32,421 nucleotides of DNA from Spongiactinospora gelatinilytica (GCF_003236385.1 NZ_POUA01000035.1:1-32421); one strand, 5' to 3'; positions 7,422 to 16,409 are shown, counted from the stretch's first letter. Program-made: numbers and translations. The notes: a model not told the origin generated them from the letters alone.

Positions 7422-10334
7422 GTGGATGAGGAGTTTTCCGGTGTGGGGTCCCGAGGATGCGGCGGTGACGGTGATGGTGGCCGACTGGTTTTGCAGGAGT
7501 CCGCCGGTGGCGGGGGTGGCGGTGAGCCAGGCGTCTTCGGTGGTGACTTCGTAGGGGGTGGGGGCGGTGCCGGTGTTGGTGAGGGTGATGGTGGCGGTCG
7601 TGCTGCCGTTCAAGGTCAGTGAGGTGGGTGCGGCGGCGACCTTGGCGGTGATGAGGGCGGCGTCGTTGGTGGTGACGCTGGTCGCGGCGAGGGTGACGTC
7701 CTGGAAGAGAGTGCCGTAGTTCTGTTTGGAGACCTTCACCCGATGGGTCCCGGCCCGGACATGGCCGCCGTAGGTGCCATCGGCACCGGAGGTGAGCGTG
7801 GCGACGTGGGGGAATTCGACGGTCGCGCCTGCGAGGGGTTGGCCGTCGTTGGCGTCGGTGACCTTCCCGCGGACCGCGCCGTAGTCCTTGGCGGTGAAGG
7901 TCAGGCTCTGCCCGTCCTGTACGGACGGCGTGATGTGGGAGTACTGGAGGGCGTCGGTGCCATCGGCGTTCTCGATGCCGATGGTCGCCTCCACGCCCTG
8001 TTCGACTCCCGGGTCGACGTCCTTGTAGCGGTAGCCGATCGTGCCGTCCTCGCCGAGCAGCACGGAGAACGAGAGCCGTTGACCCGGCACCCGCCGGAAG
8101 GTGATGTCCCGCCACTCGATCACGAAGGACCGGTGGGGTGCCGTGCCCACCGTGGCGGTGTAGACCCCGCCCTGGTCATCGAGGTCCAAGAGCCTGGACC
8201 AGTAGGGGTAGACGGCCAGGTTGGGCTCCACCGTGCCGGGCAGCGGTTCGTTCGCCAGGCCCGGGTCGTCGCCGACGAAGGCGGCGTAGCCGCGGATGGC
8301 GACCGCGACTTCGGAACGGGACTCACCGTAGAACGGCACCGGGAACGGCAGCGTCACCTGCTCGCTCCCGATCGGGCCGGTGAGCGAGAGCCGTTCGGTG
8401 CCCGCCACGTACGGCTCGGTGCCGACCGTGCAGGTGTAGCCGAAGCGGTCCGTCCGAGGCGCGAGGTCGACGTTCTTGGTCAGGTTCCCGGTCACGGTGA
8501 TCTGCTCGGTGGCGGTGACGGTACAGCGTGAGGAGGTGACCTCCAGCCGGTGGGAGCCGTGCGGGAGGGTGATCCGGTAGTCGCCCGCGGCGTCGGTGAC
8601 GGCCTTGACCGCGGTCTTGGGCACGGAGACCGTCGCGCCCTTCTGGGGGACACCCGCCGCGGTGATCGTTCCGGAGACGACGGCTTCCGGTAGGCGGGTC
8701 GGCGTGAGGTTCGCGGTCGTGGTCTGGCCGTCGGTGACGGTGACGGTCGATGTCGCGCTCTGGTAGCCGAACCTGGCCGCGGTGATCGCGTAACTGCCGG
8801 GAGGGAGGCGGGGCAGCGAGTACGTGCCGTCCGCGCCGGTCCCCACCGTACGGCGGAGCGGTCCGGTGATCGTCACATCGACGCCGGACACCGGCGAGCC
8901 GTTCGCGGTGACGGTGCCGCTCAGCGTGCCGAGCGGGTCGTCGGGCGCGGCCTGGACGGCGGCGTGGGCGTCCAGCCGTCCCTCGCCGTAGACGTTGTTG
9001 TCCGCGGCGGTCCCGCCGCAGCTCAGGTCGGCCGTGTCGATGGCGGTGCCGTCCAGCAGCGCCCGGGTGGCGGGGATGTCGCCGCGCAGCGAGGGCGCCG
9101 CCGACCAGAGCAGCGCCACCGTGCCCGCCACATGCGGGGATGCCATCGAGGTGCCGTCCTGGCTGCTGTACCCGCCGTCGGGCACCGATGAGCGGATATC
9201 GACCCCCGGAGCCGCGATGTTCGGCTTGATCTCACCGTTCTCGCCCGGCCCCCGTTGGGATTGCGCCCATATCGCGTTGTTCACATCGAACGCGCCGGTG
9301 CTGTAGGTCCCGGCGAAGTTCGCGGGACTGCCCATCCTGCCGCAGGCCGGCCCCTGGTTGCCGGCGGCGAACATCGGGAAGATGCCGGCGGCGATCCACG
9401 TGTTGACGATCTGCCGGTACTCCTCGTAGTGCTCGTAGGACGACCAGGAGTTGTTGACGATGTCGGGAATGAGGTCGTAACGAGGGTTCTGGCCGTTGAG
9501 ATCGGTGGGCCTCGCCATCCACTCCGCACCCTTGAGCCTGGATGAGATCGTGCTCGTCGTCTTGGCGGCCATCCATCTGGCGCGGGGTGCGACGCCGATG
9601 CCGTTCTGGCCCACGATGGTGCCGGCGACGTGGGTGCCGTGGGAGTCGTCGTCGCAAGGTTGCGGGCGCGTGCAGATGGCTGTGGCGTCGAACCAGTTGT
9701 AGTCGTGGTCCAGGCTGCTGTCGGCCCGCCTGCCACGGTACTGGGCGGCCAGTTCCGGGTGCTCGAAATCCACTCCGCTGTCGACGATGCCGACGACGAT
9801 GCCCTCGCCCCGATCGTCCAGCTCGTTCCACACGCGCGGGGCGCCGATCCGGTCGATGTTCCACTCGACCGCGCCTGCCGCGGTCTTCGCCTTCGGGTGC
9901 GTCTTACCCGGCCGGGGCTTCGGGGCCTCGGCCTCGCCGATGGGCACGATGCCGGTGACCTCGGGCAGGGCGGCGATCTCGGCCGCCAGCTTCGCGTCCG
10001 CGGTCACCTCGACGGCGTTGACGATCCAGAACGAGGTGTGCTTCGCCTTCCGCTTCGTGAGCAGGTCACGCAATCCGGCCTGGGACCTCGCCGCGTACGC
10101 GGACTTGGCGTCGTAGACGGCCTTGGCCTTGGCCGCCTTCGTGGTGGCCGCGCGGGCGGCGGAGAGGCCGGCCTCGCCTTTGAGACGGACGAGGAAGGTG
10201 GCCTTGCCGTCCTTCAGGTCCGCTCTGACCTCGGCGGCGATCTTGTCGCTTCCTGGGGCGGCGTGCGCCGTTGCTTGGGGTGTCAAGAGACCGAGCACGA
10301 CGAGTACGCCGAGCAGCGCTCGTAAATGGGGCAC
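7368..10334 (-). CDS. Secreted S8 subtilase with C-terminal accessory domains (copy 1)
   Basis: 988 residues. Signal peptide ending AHA-AP; I9-type propeptide (about 35-135); S8 domain with Asp185 (VDSGVD), His232 (SHGTHVAG), oxyanion Asn326 (AAGNQG) and Ser396 (DGTSMASPHVAG). Downstream are two carboxypeptidase-regulatory-like beta domains (~455-615), a nidogen-like region (~620-815; FVIEW..., LLGEDGTIGYRYKD), a third regulatory-like domain and a C-terminal beta-sandwich (BACON-like, ~880-988). GTG at 10334 has AAGGAG 6 bp upstream; the in-frame ATG at 10370 lies before the ribosome site and was rejected. It should degrade extracellular protein. It is the longest of three tandem paralogs and overlaps alkB by 54 bp at its 3' end. 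Confidence 0.92.
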   Translation of the reverse strand: MPHLRALLGVLVVLGLLTPQATAHAAPGSDKIAAEVRADLKDGKATFLVRLKGEAGLSAARAATTKAAKAKAVYDAKSAYAARSQAGLRDLLTKRKAKHTSFWIVNAVEVTADAKLAAEIAALPEVTGIVPIGEAEAPKPRPGKTHPKAKTAAGAVEWNIDRIGAPRVWNELDDRGEGIVVGIVDSGVDFEHPELAAQYRGRRADSSLDHDYNWFDATAICTRPQPCDDDSHGTHVAGTIVGQNGIGVAPRARWMAAKTTSTISSRLKGAEWMARPTDLNGQNPRYDLIPDIVNNSWSSYEHYEEYRQIVNTWIAAGIFPMFAAGNQGPACGRMGSPANFAGTYSTGAFDVNNAIWAQSQRGPGENGEIKPNIAAPGVDIRSSVPDGGYSSQDGTSMASPHVAGTVALLWSAAPSLRGDIPATRALLDGTAIDTADLSCGGTAADNNVYGEGRLDAHAAVQAAPDDPLGTLSGTVTANGSPVSGVDVTITGPLRRTVGTGADGTYSLPRLPPGSYAITAARFGYQSATSTVTVTDGQTTTANLTPTRLPEAVVSGTITAAGVPQKGATVSVPKTAVKAVTDAAGDYRITLPHGSHRLEVTSSRCTVTATEQITVTGNLTKNVDLAPRTDRFGYTCTVGTEPYVAGTERLSLTGPIGSEQVTLPFPVPFYGESRSEVAVAIRGYAAFVGDDPGLANEPLPGTVEPNLAVYPYWSRLLDLDDQGGVYTATVGTAPHRSFVIEWRDITFRRVPGQRLSFSVLLGEDGTIGYRYKDVDPGVEQGVEATIGIENADGTDALQYSHITPSVQDGQSLTFTAKDYGAVRGKVTDANDGQPLAGATVEFPHVATLTSGADGTYGGHVRAGTHRVKVSKQNYGTLFQDVTLAATSVTTNDAALITAKVAAAPTSLTLNGSTTATITLTNTGTAPTPYEVTTEDAWLTATPATGGLLQNQSATITVTAASSGPHTGKLLIHSAGGRQPIIEIPVTMTP

Positions 10335-10382
10335 TTCTTTCTCCTTCGCGCGGAAACATGATCTTTCCATCGATGTCGAAGG

Positions 10383-10388
10383 AATGTA
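10383..10388 (-). promoter_or_regulatory. Candidate -10 of subtilase copy 1
   Basis: TACATT on the minus strand, 48 bp upstream of the GTG, inside an AT-rich stretch. The same TACATT hexamer, followed by a TTCCTTCG-like stretch, lies upstream of the other two copies (12438-12443 and 15123-15128). It fits the actinobacterial -10 pattern TANNNT. TTGATC 16 bp further upstream could be the -35. Confidence 0.4.
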
Positions 10389-10470
10389 ACTCGGTTTTGC
10401 AATTGATCAAAGCTGTTTTCTGGCTAAATGATCGAAAATCGGTGGATGCAATTCTTGTTGATGGTGATTT

Positions 10471-10506
10471 GCGCGGCGTATGGGACGGAGGCCGTGTACG
10501 CCGCGC
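10471..10506 (-). terminator. Hairpin terminator behind subtilase copy 2
   Basis: Perfect inverted repeat with 10-bp arms GCGCGGCGTA and TACGCCGCGC and a 16-nt loop, starting about 28 bp past the ancestral stop of the broken copy 2. No U-tract follows, which is common for actinomycete terminators. Confidence 0.6.
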
Positions 10507-10533
10507 TCTCACATGAATGCCTTCAGGGCGTCG

Positions 10534-12397
10534 TCACTCGGGCGCGGTGACGGTCACTGGGATCTCGATGGTCGGTTGTCGTTCGCTGGCTGGTGGGTTC
10601 CGGCTCTGACCTGGCCGCGGTAGGTGCCGTCTTCACGGGTGGTGAAGGCGGCGACGTGCGGGAATTCCACGGTCGCGCCGGCCAGGGGTTGGCCGTCGTT
10701 GGCGTCGGTGACCTTCCCGCGTACCACGCCGTAGTCCTTGGCGGTGAAGGTCAGGCTCTGCCCGTCGCGGATGGACGGGGTGTCGAAGGAGTACTGGAAG
10801 GCGTCGGTGCCGTCGGCGTTCTCGATGCCGATCGTGGCGCTGCTGCCCTGTTCGACCGCTGTGTCGATGTCCTTGTAGCGGTAGCCGATCGTGCCGTCCT
10901 CACCGAGCAGCACGGAGAACGACATGAGCTCGAAGGTGTCCGCCTGCGGTCTGATGTCACGCCACTCGATCACGAAGGACCGATGCGGAGCCGTGCCCAC
11001 GGTGGCGGTGTAGATCCCGGACTGCGCCTCCAACCGCAGGTCGTCCCAGAAGGGATAGACGGCGAGGTTGGGCTCCAACGGTTCCGGCAGGGGTTCATTG
11101 TCGAACACGACCTCACCGGCGAACGAGGCGAAGCCCACGGTGGTCACCCAGATCCGGGACCTGGACTCCCCGTAGAACGGCACCGGGAACGGCAGCGCCA
11201 CCTCCTGCCCCGCCCCGGGAACGACGGTCAGCGGCTCGGTGCCCGCCACGTAGGGCTCGGTGCCGCTGGTGCAGGTGTAACCGAAGTCGTCCCGCTTCAC
11301 CGTCAGGTCGAAGTCCTTCGTCACGCTCCCGGCCACGGTGATGTCCGCGGTCGCGGTGCCGGCGCAGTGCGAGGCGCCGGCGACGCTGAGCTGGTAGGAG
11401 CCGTGCGGGAGGGTCAACTGGTAGCGGCCGGAGCCGTCGGCGACGGCCTTGACCGGAGTGCCGGACGCGATGACCGTGGCATCCTTCTCGGGGTCGCCGC
11501 CCGCGGTGATGGTGCCGCTGACGACGGCTTCCGGCTTGCGGGGTCGGTCGGTGCGAGCATCCACTCGCCTGCCTTGATCTTCCCGTCCTGCGAGTTGTTC
11601 GCGGAGGTGGCGATCCACTTGGCGCCTGGCGCGACCCCGATGCCGTTCTCGCCGGCGATGATGCCGGCCACATGGGTGCCATGCCCTGTGTAGTCGCACG
11701 GGGCGCCCGTGGAGCAGGACCGGCCTGGGTCGTACCAGCTGTAGTCGTGGTCCACCGTGCCGTCCGGGAGGTTGCCGCGGTATCGCCCGGCGAGGTCCGG
11801 ATGGCCGATGTCGACCCCGCTGTCGATGATGCCGACGACGATGTCCTCGCCCCGGTCGTTCAGTTCGTCCCACACGCGCGGGGCCTTGATCCGGTCGATG
11901 TTCCACTCGACCGCGGCGGCTTCGGCCGCAGCCTTGCCCGGCTTCGGCCGCGGTTTCGGGGCTTGGTCCCTGCGGATGGGATCGAGGGCGGCGACCTCTG
12001 GCAGGGCGGCGATCTCGTTCGCCAGTCTCGGGCCGGCGGTGACCTTGACGGCGTTGACGATCCAGAACGGTTCGTGCTCGGCCTTCCGTTCGGTCAGCAG
12101 TTTTCGCAGCCGGGCCTGGGACCTGCCCGCGTGCGCGGTCAGGGCTTCGTGCACCGCCTTGGCCCTGGCGTCCTTCGTGGTGGCCCGGCGGGCGGCGCCG
12201 AGATCGGCCTCATCGCCGAGGCGGACGAAGAAGGTGGCCTTGCCGTCCTTCAGGTCCGTGCGCACGGCGACGGCGATCTTCTCGGCGCCGGGTTCGGCGT
12301 GCGCCGGGACCGGTGGCAGGAGAATGGGGAGAAGGGTGAGCAGCCCGGTCAGCGTCCGGCTGAGGGACCGATGCCATAAGGGATGGAAGACGCGCAT
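10534..12397 (-). pseudogene. Decayed S8 subtilase (copy 2), two internal deletions
   Basis: Clear paralog of copies 1 and 3, broken in two places. The N-terminal frame runs from a signal peptide (AHA-EP) through the propeptide, the Asp (IIDSGVD) and His (GHGTHVAG) motifs to GEWMLAPTDP, then shifts frame near 11548. The sequence resumes in another frame at KPEAVVSGTI, which in copy 1 lies ~0.8 kb further on, so the Asn and Ser motifs are gone. A second deletion of ~320 bp joins VRAGTH to a shifted remnant reading RQPTIEIPVTVT, matching the end of copy 1; its ancestral stop is at 10534-10536. At the start, alignment with AAGGAG-N6-GTG of copy 1 gives AAGGGA-N6-GTC at 12389-12391, so the start codon may also be lost; ATG 12397 is the nearest alternative. 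It cannot make an active protease. Confidence 0.9.
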
Positions 12398-12437
12398 TCC
12401 CTTCATGCTGGGGAGGAACTTCATCCCGGCCGAAGGA

Positions 12438-12443
12438 AATGTA
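12438..12443 (-). promoter_or_regulatory. Candidate -10 of subtilase copy 2
   Basis: TACATT followed by TCCTTCG, aligned with the element upstream of copy 1. The flanking sequence is AT-rich and partly alignable with copy 1 (TTTTCG...ATTTAG and CAATTG blocks), so the promoter was duplicated with the gene. Confidence 0.35.
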
Positions 12444-12567
12444 TCCCAAAACAATTGACTTTCCAGATGTCCGCTCGTCTAAATACGCGAAAAGCGGCGG
12501 AGGCGATTCTGCTGAATTTGCTCGCGGAGTGCGACGGGCACGGCCCGCCGCACCTCGCGGGCGGTCC

Positions 12568-15081
12568 TTACGGTCGCGTCCGGCGTGGGGCGGCCGGGGG
12601 TGCGGTGAAGGTCAGGCTCTGGCCCTCACTGATCGCGCGGACGTTGTAGGAGTACTCGAAGGCGTCGCCGCCGTCCTCGTTCTCCAGGCCGACCGTGGCG
12701 CTGAGGCCCTGGTCGCGCCAGGCGTCGATGTCCTTGTAGCGGTACCCGATCGTGCCGTCCTCGCCGAGCAGGACCGAGAACGACAGACGCCGGTCACCCT
12801 GGTCGTCGAAGGTGACGTTCCGCCATTCGATGACGAACGACCGGTGCGGGGCGGTGCCCACCGTGGCCGTGTAGACCCCGGCCTGCGCGTCCACCCAGAG
12901 GTTGTCCCAGAAGGGGTAGACGGAGAGGTTCGGGATACCCGGGTTGGGCAGCGGTTCGTTCTCGACTGCCGCGTCGGGCTCGATGAACGAGGCGTACCCC
13001 TTGGCGGTGACCCACAGGTCCGAGCGCGCGGTGCCGTAGAACGGCACGGGGAACGGCAGGGTCAGCCTCTCGACCAGCTTCGTGTCGATCTGGGTGAGGC
13101 GCTGGGTGCCCGCGACGTACGGCTCGGTGCCGCTCGTGCAGGTGTATCCGAAGGCGTCGCGCCGCACCTGCAGATCCACGTTCCTGGTCACGCTGCCGGC
13201 CACGGTGATCTGCTCGCTCGCGGTGCCCACGCAACGCGAGGAGCCGGCGATCTCCAGCCGGTAGGAGCCGTGCGGAAGGCCGAGCCGGTAGTGGCCCGCG
13301 GCGTCGGTGACCGCCTCGGCCGTCGTACCGGCCACCTTCACCGTGGCGCCCTGCTCGGGGACGCCTGCCACACTGATCGTCCCGGAGACGAGGCCATGCG
13401 GCCGCAGGGTCAGAGCGAGGTCGGCGGTGGTGGTCTGACCGGCGACGATGGTCACCGATGTGGTCGCGGGGGAGTATCCGAACCGCGACGCGCCGAGCTG
13501 GTAGGTGCCGGGAGGCAGGCGCAGGACGGAGTAGGCGCCCTGGCCGCCGCTGGCCGTCGTACGGCCGAGCGGGCCGGTGACCGTCACGTCGGCCTCGGGC
13601 AGGGGCGCGCCGTTCGCCGTCGTGACCGTCCCGAACAGCGTTCCGAGCGGGTCGTCGGGCGCGGCCTGTACGGCGGCGTAGGCGTCCAGCCGCCCCTCCC
13701 CGTAGACGTTGTTGTCCTGGGACGTCCCGCCGCACGTGGTGTCGTCCCCGTCGATGGCGATGCCGTCGAGCAGCGTGCGTACGGCGGCGACGTCACCGCG
13801 CAACGAGGGCGCGGCGGACAGGATGAGCGCGACCGTCGCGGCCACGTGCGGCGAGGCCATCGAGGTGCCACGTATGACGGAGTAGCCGCCTTCGGGGATC
13901 GATGAGCGGATATTGTCCCCTGGCGCGGAGATGTTGGGCTTGATCTCGCCGTTCTCGCCGGGGCCGCGGCTGGAGAAGCTCGCCGCCGCGTCGTCCGCGC
14001 CGAACGCGCCGGCGGCGTAGCTCTCGGTGTACATCCCGGGGGAGTGGCTGGTGCCGCAGGCAGGCCCGTCGTTGCCGATGGCGAACATCGGGAAGATGCC
14101 CGCGTCCACCCACGCGCTGATGACCGTCTCGTACCAGTCCTTGTACCCCTTGCCGCCCCAGGAGTTGTTGATGATGTCGGGGGCCAGGTCGGGCCGGGGG
14201 TTCTGGCCGTTCACGTCGGTCGGCGCGAGCATCCACTGGCCGCCCGCGAGCAGCGCGGCCTCGTCGCAGCAGCCCCCGGCGGCGATCCACCTGGCGCCGG
14301 GGGCGACACCGATGCCGCTCTTGCCGACGACGGTGCCGGTCACGTGCGTGCCATGGAAGTGGGGGTCGCACGGGGCGGCGCTCGGGCACAGCCCCTCGGG
14401 CGCCGTCCAGTTGTAGTTGTGGTCCATGAAGCCGTCGGCCCTCGTGCCGCGGTACTGTCCCGCGAGCTCCGGGTGCTCGATGTCCACGCCGCTGTCGATG
14501 ATGCCGACGACGACGCCCTCGCCCAGGTTCTTGAGCTCGCTCCACACCCGGGGCGCGCCGATGCGGTCGATGTTCCACTCGAGCGCGCCGACCTTCGCCT
14601 GGGCCTTGCCCGGCCGCGGCTTCGGCGGCTCGGCCTTCCCGATCGGCTCGATGGCGGTGACCTCGGGCAGGGCCGCGATCTCCTTGGCCAGCTCCGCGCC
14701 GGCGGTCACCTTGACGATGTTGGCGATCCAGAACGGGGTGTGCTCGGACTTCCGTTCGGTCAGCAGTTTCCGCAGCCGGGCCTGGGACCGGTTCGCGTGT
14801 GCGGTCTTGGCCGCGTACACCGCCCTGCCCTTGGCCGGCTTGGTGGCGGCCCTGCGGGCGGCCGAAACGTTCGCCTCACCGGCGAGGCGGACGAAGAAGG
14901 TCGCCTTGCCGTCCTTCAGATCGGTGGCGACCGCCTTGGCGATCTTGTCGTCGCCGGGGGAGCGGTACGGCACGGCGTGCGCCGTACCCTGGGGGAACAA
15001 CAGGCCGACAGCGGCCACCAGGCCGATGAGCAGCCGGACCGGGCTCCGGCGCGAGGCCGGTGACCGTAAGTGATGGGACAC
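12568..15081 (-). CDS. Secreted S8 subtilase, short form (copy 3)
   Basis: 837 residues. Signal peptide ending AHA-VP, I9-like propeptide (~45-150), S8 domain with Asp196 (IIDSGVD), His243 (FHGTHVTG), Asn337 (AIGNDG) and Ser407 (GTSMASPHVA), then two regulatory-like beta domains and the nidogen-like region. It ends right after GQSLTFTA with a short Pro/Arg tail and lacks the third regulatory-like domain and BACON-like domain of copy 1. The GTG start has AAGGAG 5 bp upstream. A CC pair (GGCCDE) between His and Asn is not found in copy 1. All catalytic residues are intact, so it should be an active extracellular protease. A small GC hairpin at 12543-12562 just past the stop may act as a terminator. 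Confidence 0.92.
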   Translation of the reverse strand: MSHHLRSPASRRSPVRLLIGLVAAVGLLFPQGTAHAVPYRSPGDDKIAKAVATDLKDGKATFFVRLAGEANVSAARRAATKPAKGRAVYAAKTAHANRSQARLRKLLTERKSEHTPFWIANIVKVTAGAELAKEIAALPEVTAIEPIGKAEPPKPRPGKAQAKVGALEWNIDRIGAPRVWSELKNLGEGVVVGIIDSGVDIEHPELAGQYRGTRADGFMDHNYNWTAPEGLCPSAAPCDPHFHGTHVTGTVVGKSGIGVAPGARWIAAGGCCDEAALLAGGQWMLAPTDVNGQNPRPDLAPDIINNSWGGKGYKDWYETVISAWVDAGIFPMFAIGNDGPACGTSHSPGMYTESYAAGAFGADDAAASFSSRGPGENGEIKPNISAPGDNIRSSIPEGGYSVIRGTSMASPHVAATVALILSAAPSLRGDVAAVRTLLDGIAIDGDDTTCGGTSQDNNVYGEGRLDAYAAVQAAPDDPLGTLFGTVTTANGAPLPEADVTVTGPLGRTTASGGQGAYSVLRLPPGTYQLGASRFGYSPATTSVTIVAGQTTTADLALTLRPHGLVSGTISVAGVPEQGATVKVAGTTAEAVTDAAGHYRLGLPHGSYRLEIAGSSRCVGTASEQITVAGSVTRNVDLQVRRDAFGYTCTSGTEPYVAGTQRLTQIDTKLVERLTLPFPVPFYGTARSDLWVTAKGYASFIEPDAAVENEPLPNPGIPNLSVYPFWDNLWVDAQAGVYTATVGTAPHRSFVIEWRNVTFDDQGDRRLSFSVLLGEDGTIGYRYKDIDAWRDQGLSATVGLENEDGGDAFEYSYNVRAISEGQSLTFTAPPAAPRRTRP

Positions 15082-15122
15082 GTGATCTCCTTCGCGAGAT
15101 TGCGATCTATATGTCCTCCGAA

Positions 15123-15128
15123 AATGTA
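15123..15128 (-). promoter_or_regulatory. Candidate -10 of subtilase copy 3
   Basis: TACATT followed by TTCGGAGGACAT, 41 bp upstream of the GTG, in a markedly AT-rich stretch that contains AGATCT and TCTAGA palindromes. It is shared with copies 1 and 2. Confidence 0.4.
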
Positions 15129-15166
15129 TTCTAGATTTCTTAGATCTTTTTGTGCGTCATTTCAAT

Positions 15167-15192
15167 ATTCCTCTAATAGAGTGCAGAGGAAT
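15167..15192 (-). terminator. AT-rich hairpin between tenA-like gene and subtilase copy 3
   Basis: Perfect 8-bp arms ATTCCTCT and AGAGGAAT with a 10-nt loop, ~27 bp past the TenA-like stop. It may terminate that transcript, or may be an operator upstream of the copy 3 promoter. Confidence 0.4.
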
Positions 15193-15218
15193 GCCGGAGA
15201 GTATCCGAAATGATTTAC

Positions 15219-15884
15219 TCAGTTTCCGGCCGCCATGTCGAAGAACCGGCGTTCCAGCACGGTCGCGCGCCGGAAGGCGTCAAGAACGCGCGCCTGCGCG
15301 GTCGCCGGCAGCGCCGGGCCGAGCCGGTCCAGCTCGCCGCGCAGGAAGCCGACCCAGGCCCGGAAGTCCGGCCCCTCGTGCAGCTCGATCCACTCGCGGT
15401 ACAGGAAGCCCTCCGGCAGCGGCTCTCGTGCCCGCGAGGCCCAGCCGAGGTAGCTCCACTCGGCCACGCACAGCACGGCGAGAATCACCGGGTAGTCTTG
15501 GCCGGCGCGCGCCTCGTCCATCAGCGCCCGGAATTCCGTGGTGACCGGCTCCGGCTCGGGCGTGGCGGCCGGGTCCTCGCCGAGGGCGGCGAGCGCCCGG
15601 TGGAAGTAGCCGCGCTCCTCGTCGGTGGCGATCTGCCCGAGGAACCGGCCGAACGGCACTCGTGCCTCGAAGGAGTCCGCGGCGGCCACGGCCGCGCCGA
15701 GCAGCGCGGTGAAGGAGTCCACGAACTGGAAGTCCTGGACGAGGTAGCGCCGCATGTCGGCCTCGCCGCGGATGATGGCGGTGGCGAACGGATGCCCGAC
15801 GACGGCCGACCAGACGGGCTCGCTGCCCGCGCGCAGCCATTCACTGAAGGTCGCGGTCTCCGGGTCTTCTCCGTAGCGACTCAT
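15219..15884 (-). CDS. TenA/thiaminase-II-like protein
   Basis: 221 residues, all-helical, the usual TenA size. YLVQDFQFVDSF and the terminal ERRFFDMA match the TenA fold. TenA enzymes hydrolyse aminopyrimidine compounds in thiamin salvage, normally with a Cys in a PCxWxY-type helix. Here the aligned helix reads VLCVAEWSYLGWA: Ala is at the Cys position with Glu next to it and the nearest Cys three residues earlier, so this may be a TenA_E-like variant or have another role. ATG 15884 is chosen because CAGGAG lies 6 bp upstream; the open frame continues ~230 bp higher across the divergent thioredoxin start and was rejected. No other thiamin genes are adjacent. Confidence 0.78.
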   Translation of the reverse strand: MSRYGEDPETATFSEWLRAGSEPVWSAVVGHPFATAIIRGEADMRRYLVQDFQFVDSFTALLGAAVAAADSFEARVPFGRFLGQIATDEERGYFHRALAALGEDPAATPEPEPVTTEFRALMDEARAGQDYPVILAVLCVAEWSYLGWASRAREPLPEGFLYREWIELHEGPDFRAWVGFLRGELDRLGPALPATAQARVLDAFRRATVLERRFFDMAAGN

Positions 15885-15913
15885 GCGCGACTCCTGAATA
15901 GTGGACCATGGTA

Positions 15914-15939
15914 GGAATGCCCACGAAGGGTACATGGTT
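15914..15939 (+). promoter_or_regulatory. Sigma-R-like promoter of thioredoxin
   Basis: GGAAT, exactly 18 bp, then GTT, with GTT ending 41 bp before the thioredoxin GTG. This matches the GGAAY-N18/19-GTT consensus of sigma-R (SigR/SigH group), the thiol-oxidative-stress sigma factor of actinomycetes, whose known targets include thioredoxin genes. Confidence 0.65.
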
Positions 15940-15980
15940 ATGTGGGCTGTCAAGTGAACGCCGGAAGCGAGGAGCCACTG

Positions 15981-16361
15981 GTGGCGACTGTCGCGGTAAC
16001 CGAGAAGAACTTCAACGAGATCGCCGATGAGGGCATCGTCCTGCTCGATTTCTGGGCGGAATGGTGCGGCCCCTGCCGCCAGTTCGGGCCGGTCTTCGAG
16101 AAGGCGTCGGAGAAGCACGAGGACATCACGTTCGGGAAGATCGACACCGACGCGGAGAGCGGCCTGGCCGAGGGCTTCGAGATCTCGTCGATCCCGACCA
16201 TCATGGCGATTCGCGATGGCATCGTCGTGTACGCGCAGCCGGGGGCTCTGCCCGCGCCGGCCCTGGAAGACCTGATCGGCCAGGTCAAGGCCCTGGACAT
16301 GGACGCCATCCGGGCGGAGCTCGCCGCCGAGCTGGACGGCGAGCAGAAGCAGGAAAGCTGA
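15981..16361 (+). CDS. trxA: Thioredoxin
   Basis: 126 residues. Classic thioredoxin fold with active site WCGPC (Cys29/Cys32) after DFWAEWCGPC and the cis-Pro loop SSIPTIM. It reduces protein disulfides in the cytoplasm and is itself reduced by thioredoxin reductase. The GTG at 15981 has GAGGAG 6 bp upstream; an in-frame ATG at 15942 lacks a ribosome site and lies at the predicted transcription start. The C-terminus has an extra acidic extension (~20 residues, AELAAELDGEQKQES). It is divergent from the TenA-like gene, and a sigma-R-like promoter suggests induction by disulfide stress. Confidence 0.93.
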   Translation: MATVAVTEKNFNEIADEGIVLLDFWAEWCGPCRQFGPVFEKASEKHEDITFGKIDTDAESGLAEGFEISSIPTIMAIRDGIVVYAQPGALPAPALEDLIGQVKALDMDAIRAELAAELDGEQKQES

Positions 16362-16380
16362 CCGTACCGCCAGTCGTGCG

Positions 16381-16409
16381 GAAGGGGAGCCGGTGGACGG
16401 CTCCCCTTC
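16381..16409. terminator. Bidirectional terminator between thioredoxin and DAHP synthase
   Basis: Perfect 11-bp arms GAAGGGGAGCC and GGCTCCCCTTC around a 7-nt loop, in the 73-bp gap between two convergent genes. Confidence 0.75.

Noticed and set aside
10554-12454. Two separate overlapping minus-strand genes at subtilase copy 2
   Set aside because: Alignment with copies 1 and 3 shows both are pieces of one gene broken by deletions; neither piece has a full active site.
12439-13905. Plus-strand frame opposite subtilase copy 3
   Set aside because: Shadow of a gene with intact catalytic motifs on the other strand.
7368-15081. Composite transposon or integron as the cause of the subtilase repeats
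   Set aside because: No transposase, terminal inverted repeats or target duplications were seen; simple tandem duplication explains the pattern.
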